From Papio anubis (taxonomy: Eukaryota; Chordata; Mammalia; Primates; Cercopithecidae), in NCBI RefSeq assembly GCF_008728515.1, contig NC_044989.1:66768712-66832711 (forward strand): a stretch of 64,000 bases of DNA, given 5' to 3'. Shown here piece after piece: positions 49,071-59,911 of the stretch; position 1 is the stretch's first letter; every line of letters begins with the position of its first letter. The translations under genes were made by a program, and so were the position numbers. Below the pieces are notes generated by a model that was given only the letters and a program-made list of their open reading frames with translations, did no database searches and was not told the DNA's origin.

Positions 49071-49144
49071 TGTGAACGCTGAAGAGATGGATCCAGGGTT
49101 GCAAACCTGAACCTTTATTTGAAGCCTTTGTCCCTCTCATCCAA

Positions 49145-49430
49145 TCATTTATTTACATATTCCAAACACAAAAGTTTACCAAGCATCACCTATGTGCCAG
49201 GAACTGTTTCAGAACATAAGGAGTTCACAATCCACTGACAGAAATAAACACACAAATAATTGTACACATGGGAGAAAGTAAAGATACAAAATTATGCAAA
49301 AGAAAAAGTGAGGTGTAAACACAAAGGGGACAGTAACTCAGCCTGGAGGAGCTGGTGAAAGCTTTACAGAAGACAGGATAACTTTAAAGTAAGATAGGAT
49401 TCTAGGCAAAGGAAACAGTGTGTAAAATAA
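49145..49430 (-). repeat. L2 remnant, antisense
   Basis: 'tttaccaagcatcacctatg', 'tgccaggaactgtttcagaa' and 'aaggagttcacaatccactg' match the reverse complement of the L2 3' region. The later part is weaker. Confidence 0.6.
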
Positions 49431-49439
49431 CTGCAGTGT

Positions 49440-49600
49440 TTCGCAAAGTGTGGCCCTCAGACTACCTCTATCAGAATACTCAGGGGCCTGTGACTCAGCT
49501 CACCCCAGAACAACACACCCAGAATTCCTTGGAGTCAGACATAGGAATATGCATTTCTATTGTGCTTCCCTGGTGATTCTGAAAAATACTGGCTTGTAAA
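49440..49600 (+). repeat. MER5-like DNA transposon remnant
   Basis: Starts 'tttcgcaaagtgtggccctc' and ends 'ttccctggtgattctgaaaa', matching the outline of MER5A ('ctcaaagtgtggtccccgga... ccaggtgattctgatg'). Confidence 0.6.
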
Positions 49601-49739
49601 AACTATACACAGAGACTCTTGAAAGAGCCAGGTTTATCTGGGGAAAATATAAGCACATGATGTTAAAGCAGGGTCTATACATATATATATATATATGTAT
49701 TTTTTTTTTTTAATTACAGGGTCTATTTTCTTAAGGCAT

Positions 49740-50105
49740 TAAAAACCAAGTGAGACTCCAGTTTGTGGCTAAGATGGAGAAACAACAACCAGATGTATCC
49801 TCCTACTTAAAACAACAAAAGCACAGGGAAAAAAAATGAAACAACAGTTTTCAAAGCACTGAATATAGAGCAGTGAAGGAGGGTGGTCCCCAGATGAGAA
49901 GAAAAAATGAGATGGGCCCTATGACTGGGTTGCAAAGAGAAGGAATGCAGGCAGAGCACGTAAGACTCCTTGAGTTGAAGAGATGGAGCTGAGAATCCAG
50001 GAATACCAAGGCAGCCAGAGTCCACAGGATCACAGGACAGAGTACTGGAGAGAGGAGTATAAGACAGGCGCCCACATTACAGAGAAAAAGGGAAAATTCT
50101 GTACG
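49740..50105 (+). mobile_element. L1M 5'UTR-like segment
   Basis: 'gcagtgaaggagggtggtcc', 'ccagatgagaagaaaaaatg' and 'gagctgagaatccaggaata', then 'caaggcagccagagtccaca', follow the 5' leader of mid-age mammalian L1M elements as I remember it. It adjoins an ORF2 piece directly, so ORF1 and the front of ORF2 are missing between them. Confidence 0.5.
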
Positions 50106-50547
50106 TCTTTATGCCAACAAATTCAACAACTTGATTAAACAGGCAATTTATTTGAAAGATTAAATAGGCAGTTCTTTGAAGGACAAAATGACCAAAGCTT
50201 ACTCAAGAAGAAATATATCATCTGAATATTTGCATATCTGTTAAATAAACTGATATCTATTAAAAACCTTCCCACCAAAAAACAAGCAAAAAATAAACAA
50301 TAGCAACAGGCCTAAATGGTTTCCTTTGTGAATTTTAGCAAACGTTTAAGGAAGAAATAATACAAATTCTATTCAAACCATGCAATACTATTGAAAGGAA
50401 AGAAATACATCCCGCTTTATTCTGAGGCCTGAATTAACATGGTACCAAAACCAGCAAAGACTTTATAAGAATGGGAAACCATAGACTAGTATTTCTCCTG
50501 AATATAGTTGGAAAATTTGTGAACAAAATTTTAGCAAATCTTGCAAT
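50106..50547 (+). mobile_element. L1M ORF2 fragment (piece 1)
   Basis: Decayed ORF2 reading 'ttatgccaacaaattcaaca', 'cctaaatggtttcctttgtg', 'tgaattaacatggtaccaaa', 'gtatttctcctgaatatagt' and 'caaaattttagcaaatcttg'. This is the L1 region just before the reverse transcriptase core. It stops at the MER2 insertion and resumes at 50910 and 51527. Multiple stops. Confidence 0.85.
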
Positions 50548-50909
50548 AGTCACCCCCTCAGTATCTCTGGGAGATTGGTTCCAGGACTTCCCACAGATAC
50601 CAAAATCTGTGGATGCTGATAAAAAAAAAATGGCATAGTATTTGCATATAACCTATGTACATCCTCTTATATGCTTTTAATCACCCCTAGATTATCTATA
50701 ATACCTAATACAATGCAAATGCTACACAAATAGTTGTTACTGCTGTTATATTGTATTGTTTGGGGAATAATGACCAGAAAAAGGTATGTTCTTGTTTAGC
50801 ATAGGCACAATATTGTTTTTGAATATTTTTGATACAAAAAATATTTTTGATGTAAGTTTGGCTGAATTCAAACTCATATTGCAGAACTCGATACAAAGGG
50901 CAGATGGTA
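50548..50909. mobile_element. MER2-type DNA transposon (Tigger-derived, non-autonomous)
   Basis: Starts near 'gtcaccccctcagtatctct', continues 'gagattggttccaggacttc', 'atagtatttgcatataacct' and 'aatacctaatacaatgcaaa', and ends near 'gatacaaagggcagatggta'. The order matches MER2, a roughly 345-bp non-autonomous pogo/Tigger element that inserts at TA. The L1 sequence continues on both sides, with TA at the borders. Open frames inside are chance. Confidence 0.82.
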
Positions 50910-50926
50910 TGTATAAAGGATAATAC

Positions 50927-51526
50927 CCAGTGACGTAGAGTAGATGCACCTGACAGCAATACTTTGTGCATACCATTAGAATGACCCTGTGTGGCGGATG
51001 CACCTGAATGTGTGTTCTGAGCTAGGGAATCTGGGAATGGCCAACCTGGAGGTTCCTTCCTTATCTATGAGAAACATTGAGCCCTCAGCTTGCCCTGCAG
51101 AACACAGCCCTACAGGGGATGGAGGCCCTGAGTTTTGGGTTAAATAAAAGTTGCCAAGTGAAAGTTGTTAAAGGAAGGGTAAGTGAAAATGCTAAACTGC
51201 ATGATGTTCGCAGGTGATTACAGTTTTCCTGACCAGCCTGCCACCCCTGGGCCATGCAGTTATTGTCCAGCCTGCCAACACTGCGACCATAGAAAGGCAG
51301 GTTTGTCTAGCCTGCTGCCACTGTGCCAGGTGGCTATGTTGTCCAGCCTGCCACCACCGAACTGCAGTAGGCAGATATCTTTCCCAGCCCACCACCACTG
51401 GACCCTCTCCCCTGTACGTAAGCCCCTAATACAAATCCACATCTTGTTTGTTGACCCTGCACATCTTCTTTGATCTCTTAAACCTGGTGCCTTCCCTATT
51501 GAGATTAATAGGGGTTGGGCACAACA
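50927..51526 (+). mobile_element. Probable solitary LTR, family not identified
   Basis: About 0.6 kb of foreign sequence inside an otherwise continuous L1M ORF2, which reads 'aaaggataata' before it and 'catgaccaagtag' after it. GC-richer than its surroundings. It has a poly(A)-type signal 'aaataaaag' near 51144, ends in CA ('ggttgggcacaaca'), and carries an internal tandem repeat (51238-51410). 'gatgcacctga' occurs twice at the start (50943 and 50997). Length and form fit an endogenous retrovirus LTR, but I do not recognise the family. The 5' border is uncertain (about 50927-50988). Confidence 0.6.
51238..51410 (+). repeat. Degenerate tandem repeat, about 38-45 bp units
   Basis: Four to five imperfect units containing 'cagcctgccaccact'-like cores separated by 'ggcaggt/ggcagat' and 'tgtc'. 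Cores begin near 51234, 51269, 51307, 51346 and 51385. It lies in the LTR-like insert. Overlapping Cys/Pro-rich open frames are products of the repeat. Confidence 0.75.
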
Positions 51527-51728
51527 CATGACCAAGTAGTTTTCATCCCAAGGAGGCAAGGTTGGTTTAATATTAAAAGATCAATTGATGTAAATCACCC
51601 TAATATGAACTAATAAATAAAAATATATGTGTATATATAACTATTTCAATAAATTCAGTAAGAGTGTGTGGCAAAATCCAATATCCATTCCTGATTTTTC
51701 TAAAAGTCATCAAACAAGGAATAGGAAA
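51527..51728 (+). mobile_element. L1M ORF2 fragment (piece 2)
   Basis: Resumes at 'catgaccaagtagttttcat', then 'ggaggcaaggttggtttaat', 'caattgatgtaaatcaccct' and 'cactcctgattttt'-like text, the next part of ORF2. Ends at the MLT1 LTR. Confidence 0.87.
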
Positions 51729-52068
51729 TGCTATGAATTAAATTTTGTTTCCCTGAAATATATGTTGAGTCCTAACCTCTAGAACCTCAGAATGTGACCT
51801 CATTTGAAAATAAGGACATTGCAAACATAATTAAAGATGAGATCATACTGGAGTAGGATGGGCCCTTAATCCAAAATGACTGTGTCCTTATAAGAAGGGC
51901 ACAAGAAAGGGGCAAGGAAGGATTCTATCCAAAATCTCAAAAAAAGGATGGTCCCATTGACACCTTGATTTCAGACTTCTAGCCTCCAGAACTGAGAAAT
52001 AATACATTTATATGGTTTTAAGCTCAGTATTTAGTGCCTTGTTACAGCAGCCTTAGGAAACTAACACA
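51729..52068 (+). mobile_element. MLT1 (MaLR) solitary LTR, sense, inside L1M
   Basis: Starts 'tgctatgaattaaattttgt', continues 'gtcctaacctctagaacctc', 'agaatgtgacctcatttgaa', 'ccttgatttcagacttctag' and 'cctccagaactgagaaataa', and ends 'ggaaactaacaca'. Classic MLT1 order and length (340 bp). L1 continues on both sides, with 'gaaa' at each border as a short TSD. Confidence 0.92.
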
Positions 52069-52550
52069 GAAACTTCCTAGTTCTGATAAAGGACATCTAT
52101 GAAAAACCTACAACTCACATTATACTAATAACGAAAGACTGAATGTTTTCCCCTAAGAACAGGAATAAGACAAGGATGTCTACTTTTACCACTCTATTCA
52201 ACATTGTGCTGGAGGATGTAGCCAGTGCAATCTGACAGGAAAAAGAAATAAAACCCATCCAGATTAGAAAGTAAGTACAATTATCTTTATTTACATGAAA
52301 CATGATTGTACATAAAATTGATGCAATTTATGTAAAAACTAGTAACACTAATAAGCAAGTTTGGCAAAGTTACAAGATATACCATCAGAATACAAAATTC
52401 AGTTGCATTTCTATATGCTAGCAACAATCAGAAATTGAACTGTTTTAAAATACTATTATAACAACATCAAAAGATATTACTTGCAAGACATCTGGTTTTA
52501 GCTCCAACATATAAAGAGCTTGGATTGATTTTACAGATTAAGTTGGGAAG
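52069..52550 (+). mobile_element. L1M ORF2 fragment (piece 3)
   Basis: Continues ORF2: 'gataaaggacatctatgaaa', 'aggaataagacaaggatgtc' (the 'RQGC' region), 'cactctattcaacattgtgc', 'atttctatatgctagcaaca'. The 'FADD' region is decayed. Fades out near 52550. Confidence 0.87.
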
Positions 52551-53120
52551 AATTCACATCCTTACAACAAGAAAAAAAGCTGAAACAAAACTGAAAATGA
52601 ACAACTCTTCCAGGATCCATCAGAGAATTGAGGTCACAGAACAAAATGCCACCCAGTATCTGGAGAGACAGGCAAATAAAGAGAACCACAGCTGATATCT
52701 GCTTACCTGGAACAGAAGCAACTAGAGCCATAAACTGGTAAGACCACCTCAGTGGTAATTTTAATGAATTATTGGAGGCTGAGTGTGGATGAGTATCACA
52801 GTGAGAAACCCTAGAGGCCACAGTCTTAGGATGGCCACCACACACATTTGTGGGTTTTTTCAGAAATCTCACCAAATTCTTATAGGGAAGAGCCAGAAAA
52901 GATTCCCTGTATCTCGGGCAGAAGGAGGAAGAAAGTAACCATTTTGAAATACGCCCACAGGATTTTGCCAGAACCTTCGCCTGGGATAAAGACATTTACC
53001 AAACTCTAGTACCCTCTAGCTTTCCAATTTCATCTAAGAATGGGGGAAAAAAGCTAAGAAACACTTGTGAAGGTCACAGCCCAGAGGCACAGGCCCACTA
53101 AAACACTGCTTGATCAATTA
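52551..53120 (+). mobile_element. L1M 5'UTR-like segment
   Basis: Non-coding text such as 'gaccacctcagtggtaattt', 'gagaaaccctagaggccaca' and 'cccagaggcacaggcccact' fits an old L1 5' leader, and it sits between ORF2 pieces. The assignment is by context and weak memory. Confidence 0.35.
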
Positions 53121-53124
53121 CTGA

Positions 53125-53343
53125 AAGATAGCTGTAGTCTCCAACTTTAATAGTGGATTTGTCTAGTTCTCTTTGCAGTTCTATCAGTTTTTGCCTCGTG
53201 TATTTTGATTCTCAGTTGTCAGTTGAATACACAGAAAAAAACTGGAATAGTTTCTGGAAGAATTGACCTCTTTATCATGATGTAATGCTTTTCTTTATGC
53301 CTGATAATTTTCCTTGTCCTGAAGTCTGCTTTGTCAATTAATA
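53125..53343 (-). mobile_element. L1M ORF2 endonuclease-region fragment, antisense
   Basis: On the minus strand it reads as ORF2 from the endonuclease part (a 'KHYIM' box and, further on, the 'VGD' region). On the + strand: 'gcagttctatcagtttttgc', 'gaagaattgacctctttatc', 'cctgaagtctgctttgtcaa'. It is followed by an (AAAAC)n tract (53344-53374) and then sense-strand ORF2. Confidence 0.7.
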
Positions 53344-53374
53344 CCAAACAAAACAAAACAAAACAAAAACAAAA

Positions 53375-53898
53375 ACAAGCATTTGACAAAATCCAGCACC
53401 CTTTCATGATAAATACTCTCAGAAAACTAGGAGTAGAGGAAAATGTACTCAACTTGACAAAGAATGTCTACAAAATCCTACAACTAACATCATATGCAGG
53501 AGTGAGAAAATACATACTTAATTCCTAAGACTGGAAACAAGGCAAGGATGTTCCCTTTCATGATTTCTACTCACCATAAGACTGGAAATTCTAGCTAGCG
53601 CAGTAAGACTAAAAACAAAAATTTGAAATAAATTATGTACAGATTGGGAAGGAGAAAATAACACTGTATTTCTTCATAGATAATGAGATTGCCTATGTAG
53701 AAAATCCCAAAGAAATAACAAACAAAACCTCCTAGAAATAAGTCAGTATAGCAAGATCACAGAAGACAAAGTTAATATGCAAAAGTCATACCAGCAATAA
53801 ACAACTGAAATTTGAAATAAAGAATATCATTTACAATAGCACCTCAAAGATGAAATACTTAAGTATGAATCAAACAAAATATATATAAGATCTATTTG
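53375..53898 (+). mobile_element. L1M ORF2 fragment, reverse transcriptase region
   Basis: Starts at 'aagcatttgacaaaatccag' (reverse transcriptase 'KAFDKIQHPF' region) and runs through decayed ORF2 to 'atatataagatctatttg', where an AluJ inserted. Frameshifts and stops throughout. Confidence 0.87.
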
Positions 53899-54173
53899 CC
53901 AGGCACGGTAGCTCACCTAAAGGCAGGAAGATTACTTGAGGCCAGGAGTTTGAGACCCACCTGGATAACATAGCAAAACCCAGTCTCAACAACAAGAACA
54001 ACAAATTTAAGTCACCAAGTGTGGTGGCACACGCCTGTAACCCTAGCTACTTGGAAGGCTGAGGTAAGAGGATCACTTGACCTCAGCTCAGTGTTACAAT
54101 GAGCTATGATCACACCACTGCACTCCAGCCTGAATGACGGAATGAGACTCTGTCTTAAAAAAAGATCTATATG
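53887..54173 (+). mobile_element. AluJ-like, sense, with TSD, left arm deleted in part
   Basis: The element is 53899-54161. Flanked by 'aagatctatttg' (53887-53898) and 'aagatctatatg' (54162-54173). About 35 bases are missing from the left arm: 'gtagctcacctaaaggcagg' skips the 'cctgtaatcccagcactttg' part. Old, J-type. Confidence 0.9.
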
Positions 54174-55140
54174 TCAAAGATTGCAAGGCTAATTAATTTG
54201 AGAAGTTCAAAATCAATGAAGAAATATTCTGTGTTCATGGGTTATAAAACTCAATATTGTAAAAATGTGAATTCTTCCCAACTTAATCCGTAAAATCAAT
54301 GCAACCAAAATCAAAATCCCAGAAAGCTGTTTTGTAGATATTGAAATAATTCTAAAGTTTATTTTGAAAGGGAAAAAACCTAGTATAGCCAACACAATGC
54401 TGAAGAATAAAGTTGGAAGACTCACACTACCTAATTTCAAGACTTGTCATAAAGCTATAATAACCAAAACAGTGTGGTATTGTCCAAAGAATACACAAAT
54501 AGATAAAAACACAACAGAATTAAAAACCCAGAAATAGACACACCTAAACAGATCTTTGAAAAAGAAGCAAAGGGAATTCATTAGAAAAAAGAATAGTCTT
54601 TTCAAAAAATGATGATGGGACAACTGGATGTTGTCCCATTCATTCAAAAAATGAATCTAGACAGACCTTATACATTTCACAAAATTTAAGTTGAAATTGA
54701 TAAGACCTAAATATCAAATGTGAAACTAGAAAACTTCCAGAAGAAAACACAGGAGAAAATCTTAGTGGGTGACTGTGGGTTTAGAGATCAGTTTTTAGCT
54801 ACAACATAAAAAAAAATTCCATTGAGAAAATTTGTTAAATTGGACTTTATTAAAATTAAAATTTAATATTTTAAAAGTTGATTAAAATATTTTGAGTTGG
54901 AAATATCAATGTGAACTCATGTTTATCTTGACATTGATACATTAAAATTAAAATGTTCTGCCCTGTGAAAGACACTGTTACAATGAAAAGACAAGCCACA
55001 GAATGGGAAAAACCACATTTCTGATAAAAGACTTGTATCCAAAATATACAAAGAACTCCTGAAACTCAACAATAAGAAAATGCACTCCAATTAAAAAGTG
55101 GACAAAGATCTAACAGCCACCTTACTAAAGAAGATATATA
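54162..55140 (+). mobile_element. L1M ORF2 continuation with a 78-bp insert
   Basis: Follows ORF2 after the AluJ: 'cccaacttaatccgtaaaat', 'gcaaccaaaatcaaaatccc', 'cataaagctataataaccaa', 'cacagaatgggaaaaaccac'. A 78-base foreign piece (54863-54940) lies between two copies of 'attaaaattaaaat'. A perfect 10-bp hairpin lies at 54615-54639. No intact frame. Confidence 0.88.
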
Positions 55141-55445
55141 GACCCGGCGCGGTGGCTTACACCTGTAATCCCAGCACTTTGGGAGGCCAAGGCGGGCGGA
55201 TCACACGTCAGGAGATGGAAACCATCCTGGCTAACAAGGTGAAACTCCATCTCTACCAAAAGCACAAAAAATTAGCCAGACATGGTGGCGGGCGCCTGTA
55301 GTCCCAGCTACTCGGGAGGCTGAGGCAGGAGAATGGCATGAACCCGGGAGGCAGAGCTTGCAGTGAGCCGAGATCGGGCCACTGCATTCCAGCCTGGGCG
55401 ACAGAGTGAGACTCTGTCTCAAAAAAAAAAAAAAAAAAAAAAAAA
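55141..55445 (+). mobile_element. AluY-like, sense, full length
   Basis: Starts 'gacccggcgcggtggcttac', has both arms and a 25-bp A-tail (55421-55445). 'aagaagatatata' before and 'aagaagaatatata' after the element form a likely TSD. The 'gcttgcagtgagccgagatc' box marks AluY. Confidence 0.95.
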
Positions 55446-56280
55446 GAAGAAGAATATATATATACGTGGCAAATAAGTATATGAAAAGATGATTTTTCCG
55501 TTAGTGAATTGCAAATTAAAACAACAATGTGATACCACTACACACCTTTTAGAATGACTGAAATTGAAAAAATGGACAATTCCAAATGCTGAAGATGTAG
55601 AGCAACAGGAGATCTCGTTCATTACTCGTGGAACTGCAGAATGGTATGACCACTTAGATAGTCTGGCAGCTTCTTCCAAAGCTAAATATACTCTTACTTT
55701 ATGATTCAGTAACTGCACTCCTAGGTATTTACCCAAGCATTTTGAAAATATATGTCCACGCAAAAACCTGTACATAAATATTTATAGCATCTTTGTTTAT
55801 AATTTCCCCAAATTGGAAACAACCAAGGTATCTTTCAACAGGTGAATGGATAAACAAACTGTGCTATATTTATGCAATGTAATTTTATTTTGTGATAGAA
55901 AGAAATGATCTATCAAGCCACAAAAAGACATGGAGGAAACTTGAATGAATATTGCTAAGTAAAAGATGCCATTCTGAAAAAGCCATATACTCTATCATTC
56001 CAACTATATAATATTTGGGGGGCAAAATTATAGAGATGGCAAAAAGATCCATGGTTTTCAGGGAGAGAGGGTTTAATAGGTGAAGCATGGGTTTTGTTCA
56101 GGGTGGTGAAACTATTTTATGTGATACTGTAATGGTGGAGACCTGATATTATGTACTTTTCGAAAAAGGTAGAAATTTACAACACAAAGAGTAAAAACCT
56201 TAATGTATTTCAAATTTAAAAAATCATTTGGAAGGTCCTGCATCTCAGAAAGGAATGTAGACAATGATAAAATAATTGAT
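55446..56280 (+). mobile_element. L1M ORF2 end and 3'UTR
   Basis: 'ttgcaaattaaaacaacaat', 'ctcctaggtatttacccaag', 'ttggaaacaaccaaggtatc' and 'aggtgaatggataaacaaac' follow the end of old ORF2 and the start of the 3'UTR, as in many old mammalian L1s. Confidence 0.85.
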
Positions 56281-56571
56281 GCTGGGCGCGGTGGCTCATG
56301 CCTGTAATCCCAGCACTTTGGGAGGCCGAGGTGGGCCGATCACGAGGTCAGGAGTTCGAGACCAGCCTGGCCAACACAGTGAAACGCTGTCTCTACTAAA
56401 AATATAGCCGGGTGTGGTGGCAGACCACCTATAATCCCAGCCACTCAGGAGGCTGAGGCAGGAGAATCGCTTGAACCTGGAAGGTGGAGGTTTCAGTGAG
56501 CCGAGACCACGCCACTGGACTCTAGTCCGGGAGACAGAGTGAGACTCCGTCTCAAAAAAAAAAAAAAAAAG
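56281..56571 (+). mobile_element. Alu, sense, with internal deletion
   Basis: Starts 'gctgggcgcggtggctcatg' and ends in an 18-bp A-tail. The linker reads 'actaaaaatatagccgggtg', missing about 12 bases usually present. AluS-like. Confidence 0.93.
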
Positions 56572-57207
56572 GAACTGAATTGTGCAACAGATGTATGAAA
56601 CAACCTCACTGAAGGAGATGGGTGGCAGGGGATGTACTGACCTAAATAACTTTTGGAAAGAGTGCACTTTGTAAGACTAAAGGCAAAAAAAAAAAACCCA
56701 AAAACAAAAAACAAAACAAAACAAACTGCACAAAAACAACATATTATAGTTGATAAAGATGTTTCCAGTAGGGGTACAGATGGGAAATTCTGATACTGCT
56801 GTACATGTACACTGGAAATAACCAAGTACATATATGGCAGATGGTAGGATCCAGGTTTCTTACTGTTGAAGTAAGAGTTTACAAATGAGCAAGGGAGGAG
56901 GCTGGAAAGGTCCACGTGACAGTGGATTGGAGTTGGAAACATCAATATGAACTCATCCTTACCTTGACATAGACACAGATGGCTTTATATATACACAGGC
57001 ACACATATCCTTGCTTTGTCAACTGAGAGGGCCTGGAAGCAACAGCAAAACATCCCAGTAACAATGAGCACACCGAGCATCCAACTCTTTGTTTCTAATA
57101 CTTTTAGAAACCAGGGCTCCTTGGAGAAATGTCTGATTCTAGGACATGAACAGGACATATACAAGATTGGCCTGGAGCATTTGTAGTGCCAGAAAGCAAG
57201 GAGGTGT

Positions 57208-57244
<37 letters not shown>

Positions 57245-58190
57245 GCATTGATGGAAGTATAAAAAAGATACCGCGGCCAATGGCCAATTGAAAGTACTCC
57301 CCAGTGGCCAAAGCCAGAACATTTTAAGCAATAAAATAGGGCATTGGATTTTAATCCAAAGTATAAAATAAATATCCTTGAGTTCATACTTATATAAAGA
57401 AATGTTCTAGTAAATAAATAAATGGGAAAGAAGAAACAAATCTCTCATGCAGAAGAATTCCAAATAATTTATGTCAATACTTAGCTCTCATGGAGGGGTC
57501 CCATAACTCTTCCCGCCTTAAGTGTGGATTGTGCATAGCATCTTCCTTCCAAAGAATATAGTAGAGAAACAGAGAGCTTTTTTTTTTTTTTTTTAAAGAG
57601 TAACTTTACAGTGGAGAAACCTGATAGACCCTACCTCACCTAGCAATCAGGGTCATAAATCATGTTGACAGAGTATATCCTTGATATGACGTGATGAAAG
57701 GGCACTTTATCTCTGTGGTTTTCCTCCCCAAAAAGACATAACCCCAAACTAATCATGAGAAAAACATCCGATGAATTCCAGGAGAAGGGCATTCTACAAA
57801 ATATCTGGCCAGTACGCCTCAAAACTGTCAAGATGATAGAAAACAAAAAAGTTCGAGAAACTATCATAGTCAAGAAGAGCCTAAGGGGACAAGACAATTA
57901 GTATAAAGTGGTATCCTGGATGGAATTCTGGAACAGAAAAAGAACATTAGATTTTTTAAATTAAGGTAATGTCAATAAAGCATGGTCTTTAGTTAATAAT
58001 AGTTAATAATAATGTATCAAAATTGATTCACTAATTCTAACAAATGTAGTATACTAGTGTAAGATGTTAAATATAGGAGAAACTGGTGTGAGGCATATGG
58101 TAAATCTGTAGTGTCTTCTCAATTTTTCTGTTACCCAAAAACAGTTCTGAAATACAAAGTCTATTTTTTAAAAACAAACAAAAAAAATAT
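56572..58190 (+). mobile_element. L1M 3'UTR, long, sense
   Basis: Contains 'caactgagagggcctggaag', 'ccagtggccaaagccagaac', 'gcagaagaattccaaataat', 'tcttcctccccaaaa'-like text and 'aatcatgagaaaaacatccg', ending with 'ctgaaatacaaagtctattt' and an A-rich tail at about 58158-58186. This is the characteristic long 3'UTR of mid-age L1M elements. It includes a 15-unit AC repeat (57211-57240) and a T-run (57579-57594). Confidence 0.8.
57211..57240. repeat. AC microsatellite
   Basis: Fifteen uninterrupted AC units within the L1M 3'UTR. Confidence 0.95.
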
Positions 58191-59911
58191 AAAGTATTGA
58201 GGATAAATCTAACAAAAGATGTCAGAGCTGTCATTGAAAACTATAAAACATTGCTGAGGGAAATTAAAGACCTGAAAAAAATTAAAAGATACACTTTGTT
58301 CATGGTTCAGAAAACTCAATATTGTCAGGATGTCAGTCGTCCCCAAGTTAATCTATAGATTCAACACAAATTCTAATTAAAATCTCAAAAGGCTTTTTTT
58401 GGTATACACCGACAAACTGATTCTAAAATTCCTATGAGAATACAAAAGACCTAGAATAGCCAAAACAATTGTGGGGGAAAGTTGTAAAACCAACACTATC
58501 TCACTTCAAGACTTCTTATAAAACTACAGAAATTAAGACAATATGACAGTCATGTGTAGATAGACAAATAGATCCATGAAATAAAATAGAGAATTAGCAA
58601 ATAGACCCACACATACATGGACAACTGATTTTTGACAAGTTGCAAAGGCAACTCAATGGAGAAAGAATAATCTTTTGAACAAATTGTGCTGGAGCAATTG
58701 AATACTCATACGCAAAAAAAAATGAACTTTAACCTATACCTCCCTCCAGATATAAAAATTAACTCAAAACAGATCATAAGCCTAAGTGTAAGAGATAAAA
58801 CTATAAAACTCTTGGAATAAACATCTTTGCGATCTTGGATTAGGCAATAGCTTCCTAACTATCACACTAAAAACACAAGCACCAAAAGAAAAAAATAGAT
58901 AAATTGGATTTCACCAAAAATGTTTGTGCTTCAAAGGACATCATCAAGGTAGTGAAAAGACAACCACAGAATGGGAACAAATATTTGTAAATCATGTATC
59001 TGATGAGGAATATATATGTAGATATATAAAGAAGAAATAGTAAAACTCAACAACTAAAGACAAGTCAATTTAAAAATGGGCAAAAGACTTGCATAGACAT
59101 TTCTTCAATAAAGATATACAATTGGTCAATAAGCACATAATATTATGATCAATGTCTTTAGTGATTATCCAAATTAAAAACTGCAATGAGCTATTACTGC
59201 ACATCAATTAGAATAACTAAACTTTAAAAAATTGACAATACCAAGTGTTGGCCAGGATGTGGGGGAGTCTGAGCTTTCATGCTTTTCTAGTGGAAATGTA
59301 AAATGGTACAACCTCTTAGGAAAACAGTTTGGCTGTTTCCGAAAAAGCTAAACATACACTAATCTTACAATTCTATAGTTCCACTCCTTGATATTTACCC
59401 AAGAGAAATGAAGGCATATGTCCATACAAAGACATGTACATGAATGTTCATAGTTGCTTATTCATAATAGCAAAAAACTGGAAACAACCCAAATGTCTAT
59501 CAACAGGTGAATGGATAAGCAAAATGTTGTATAGGGATAGTACCATACTAAATAATAAAAAACAATAAACTACTGATAGATATAACAGCATGAATAAACC
59601 TCAAAACAATTGTACTGTGTAAAATAAGCCAGGCAAAAAAGGAGTACACAACATATGATTCCATTTATATAAAATCTTAGACATTGTAAACCAATAGATG
59701 GCAACAGAAAGTGGATCACCAATTCCCTGGAGCCAAAGAAGTATTACAAAATGGCATGAAGAAATGCATGAGCGTAATGGATATATTTACTACTTTGATC
59801 ATCAGAATAGTTTCATGGGTTTATACACACTTCGATAATTATCAAATTGTACACCTTAAATATATGCTCTTTACTATATATGTCAAGTATATCTCAATAA
59901 AGTTGTTTGGT
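58191..59911 (+). mobile_element. L1M, ORF2 3' half and 3'UTR, sense
   Basis: A second old L1, starting directly after the tail of the previous one: 'aatctaacaaaagatgtcag', 'agttaatctatagattcaac', 'caactgatttttgacaagtt', 'atttacccaagagaaatgaa', 'tctatcaacaggtgaatgga'. It ends 'tatatctcaataaagttgtt'. About 1.7 kb, 5'-truncated in the reverse transcriptase/thumb region, many stops. Confidence 0.9.

Noticed and set aside
51183..51559. Cys/Pro-rich small proteins on both strands
   Set aside because: They coincide with the degenerate tandem repeat in an LTR-like insert; open on both strands, as repeats often are.
56296..56945. Minus-strand open frames of 123 and 150 codons
   Set aside because: They run through an antisense Alu and an A-rich L1M tract; Alu-derived frames of this type are common.
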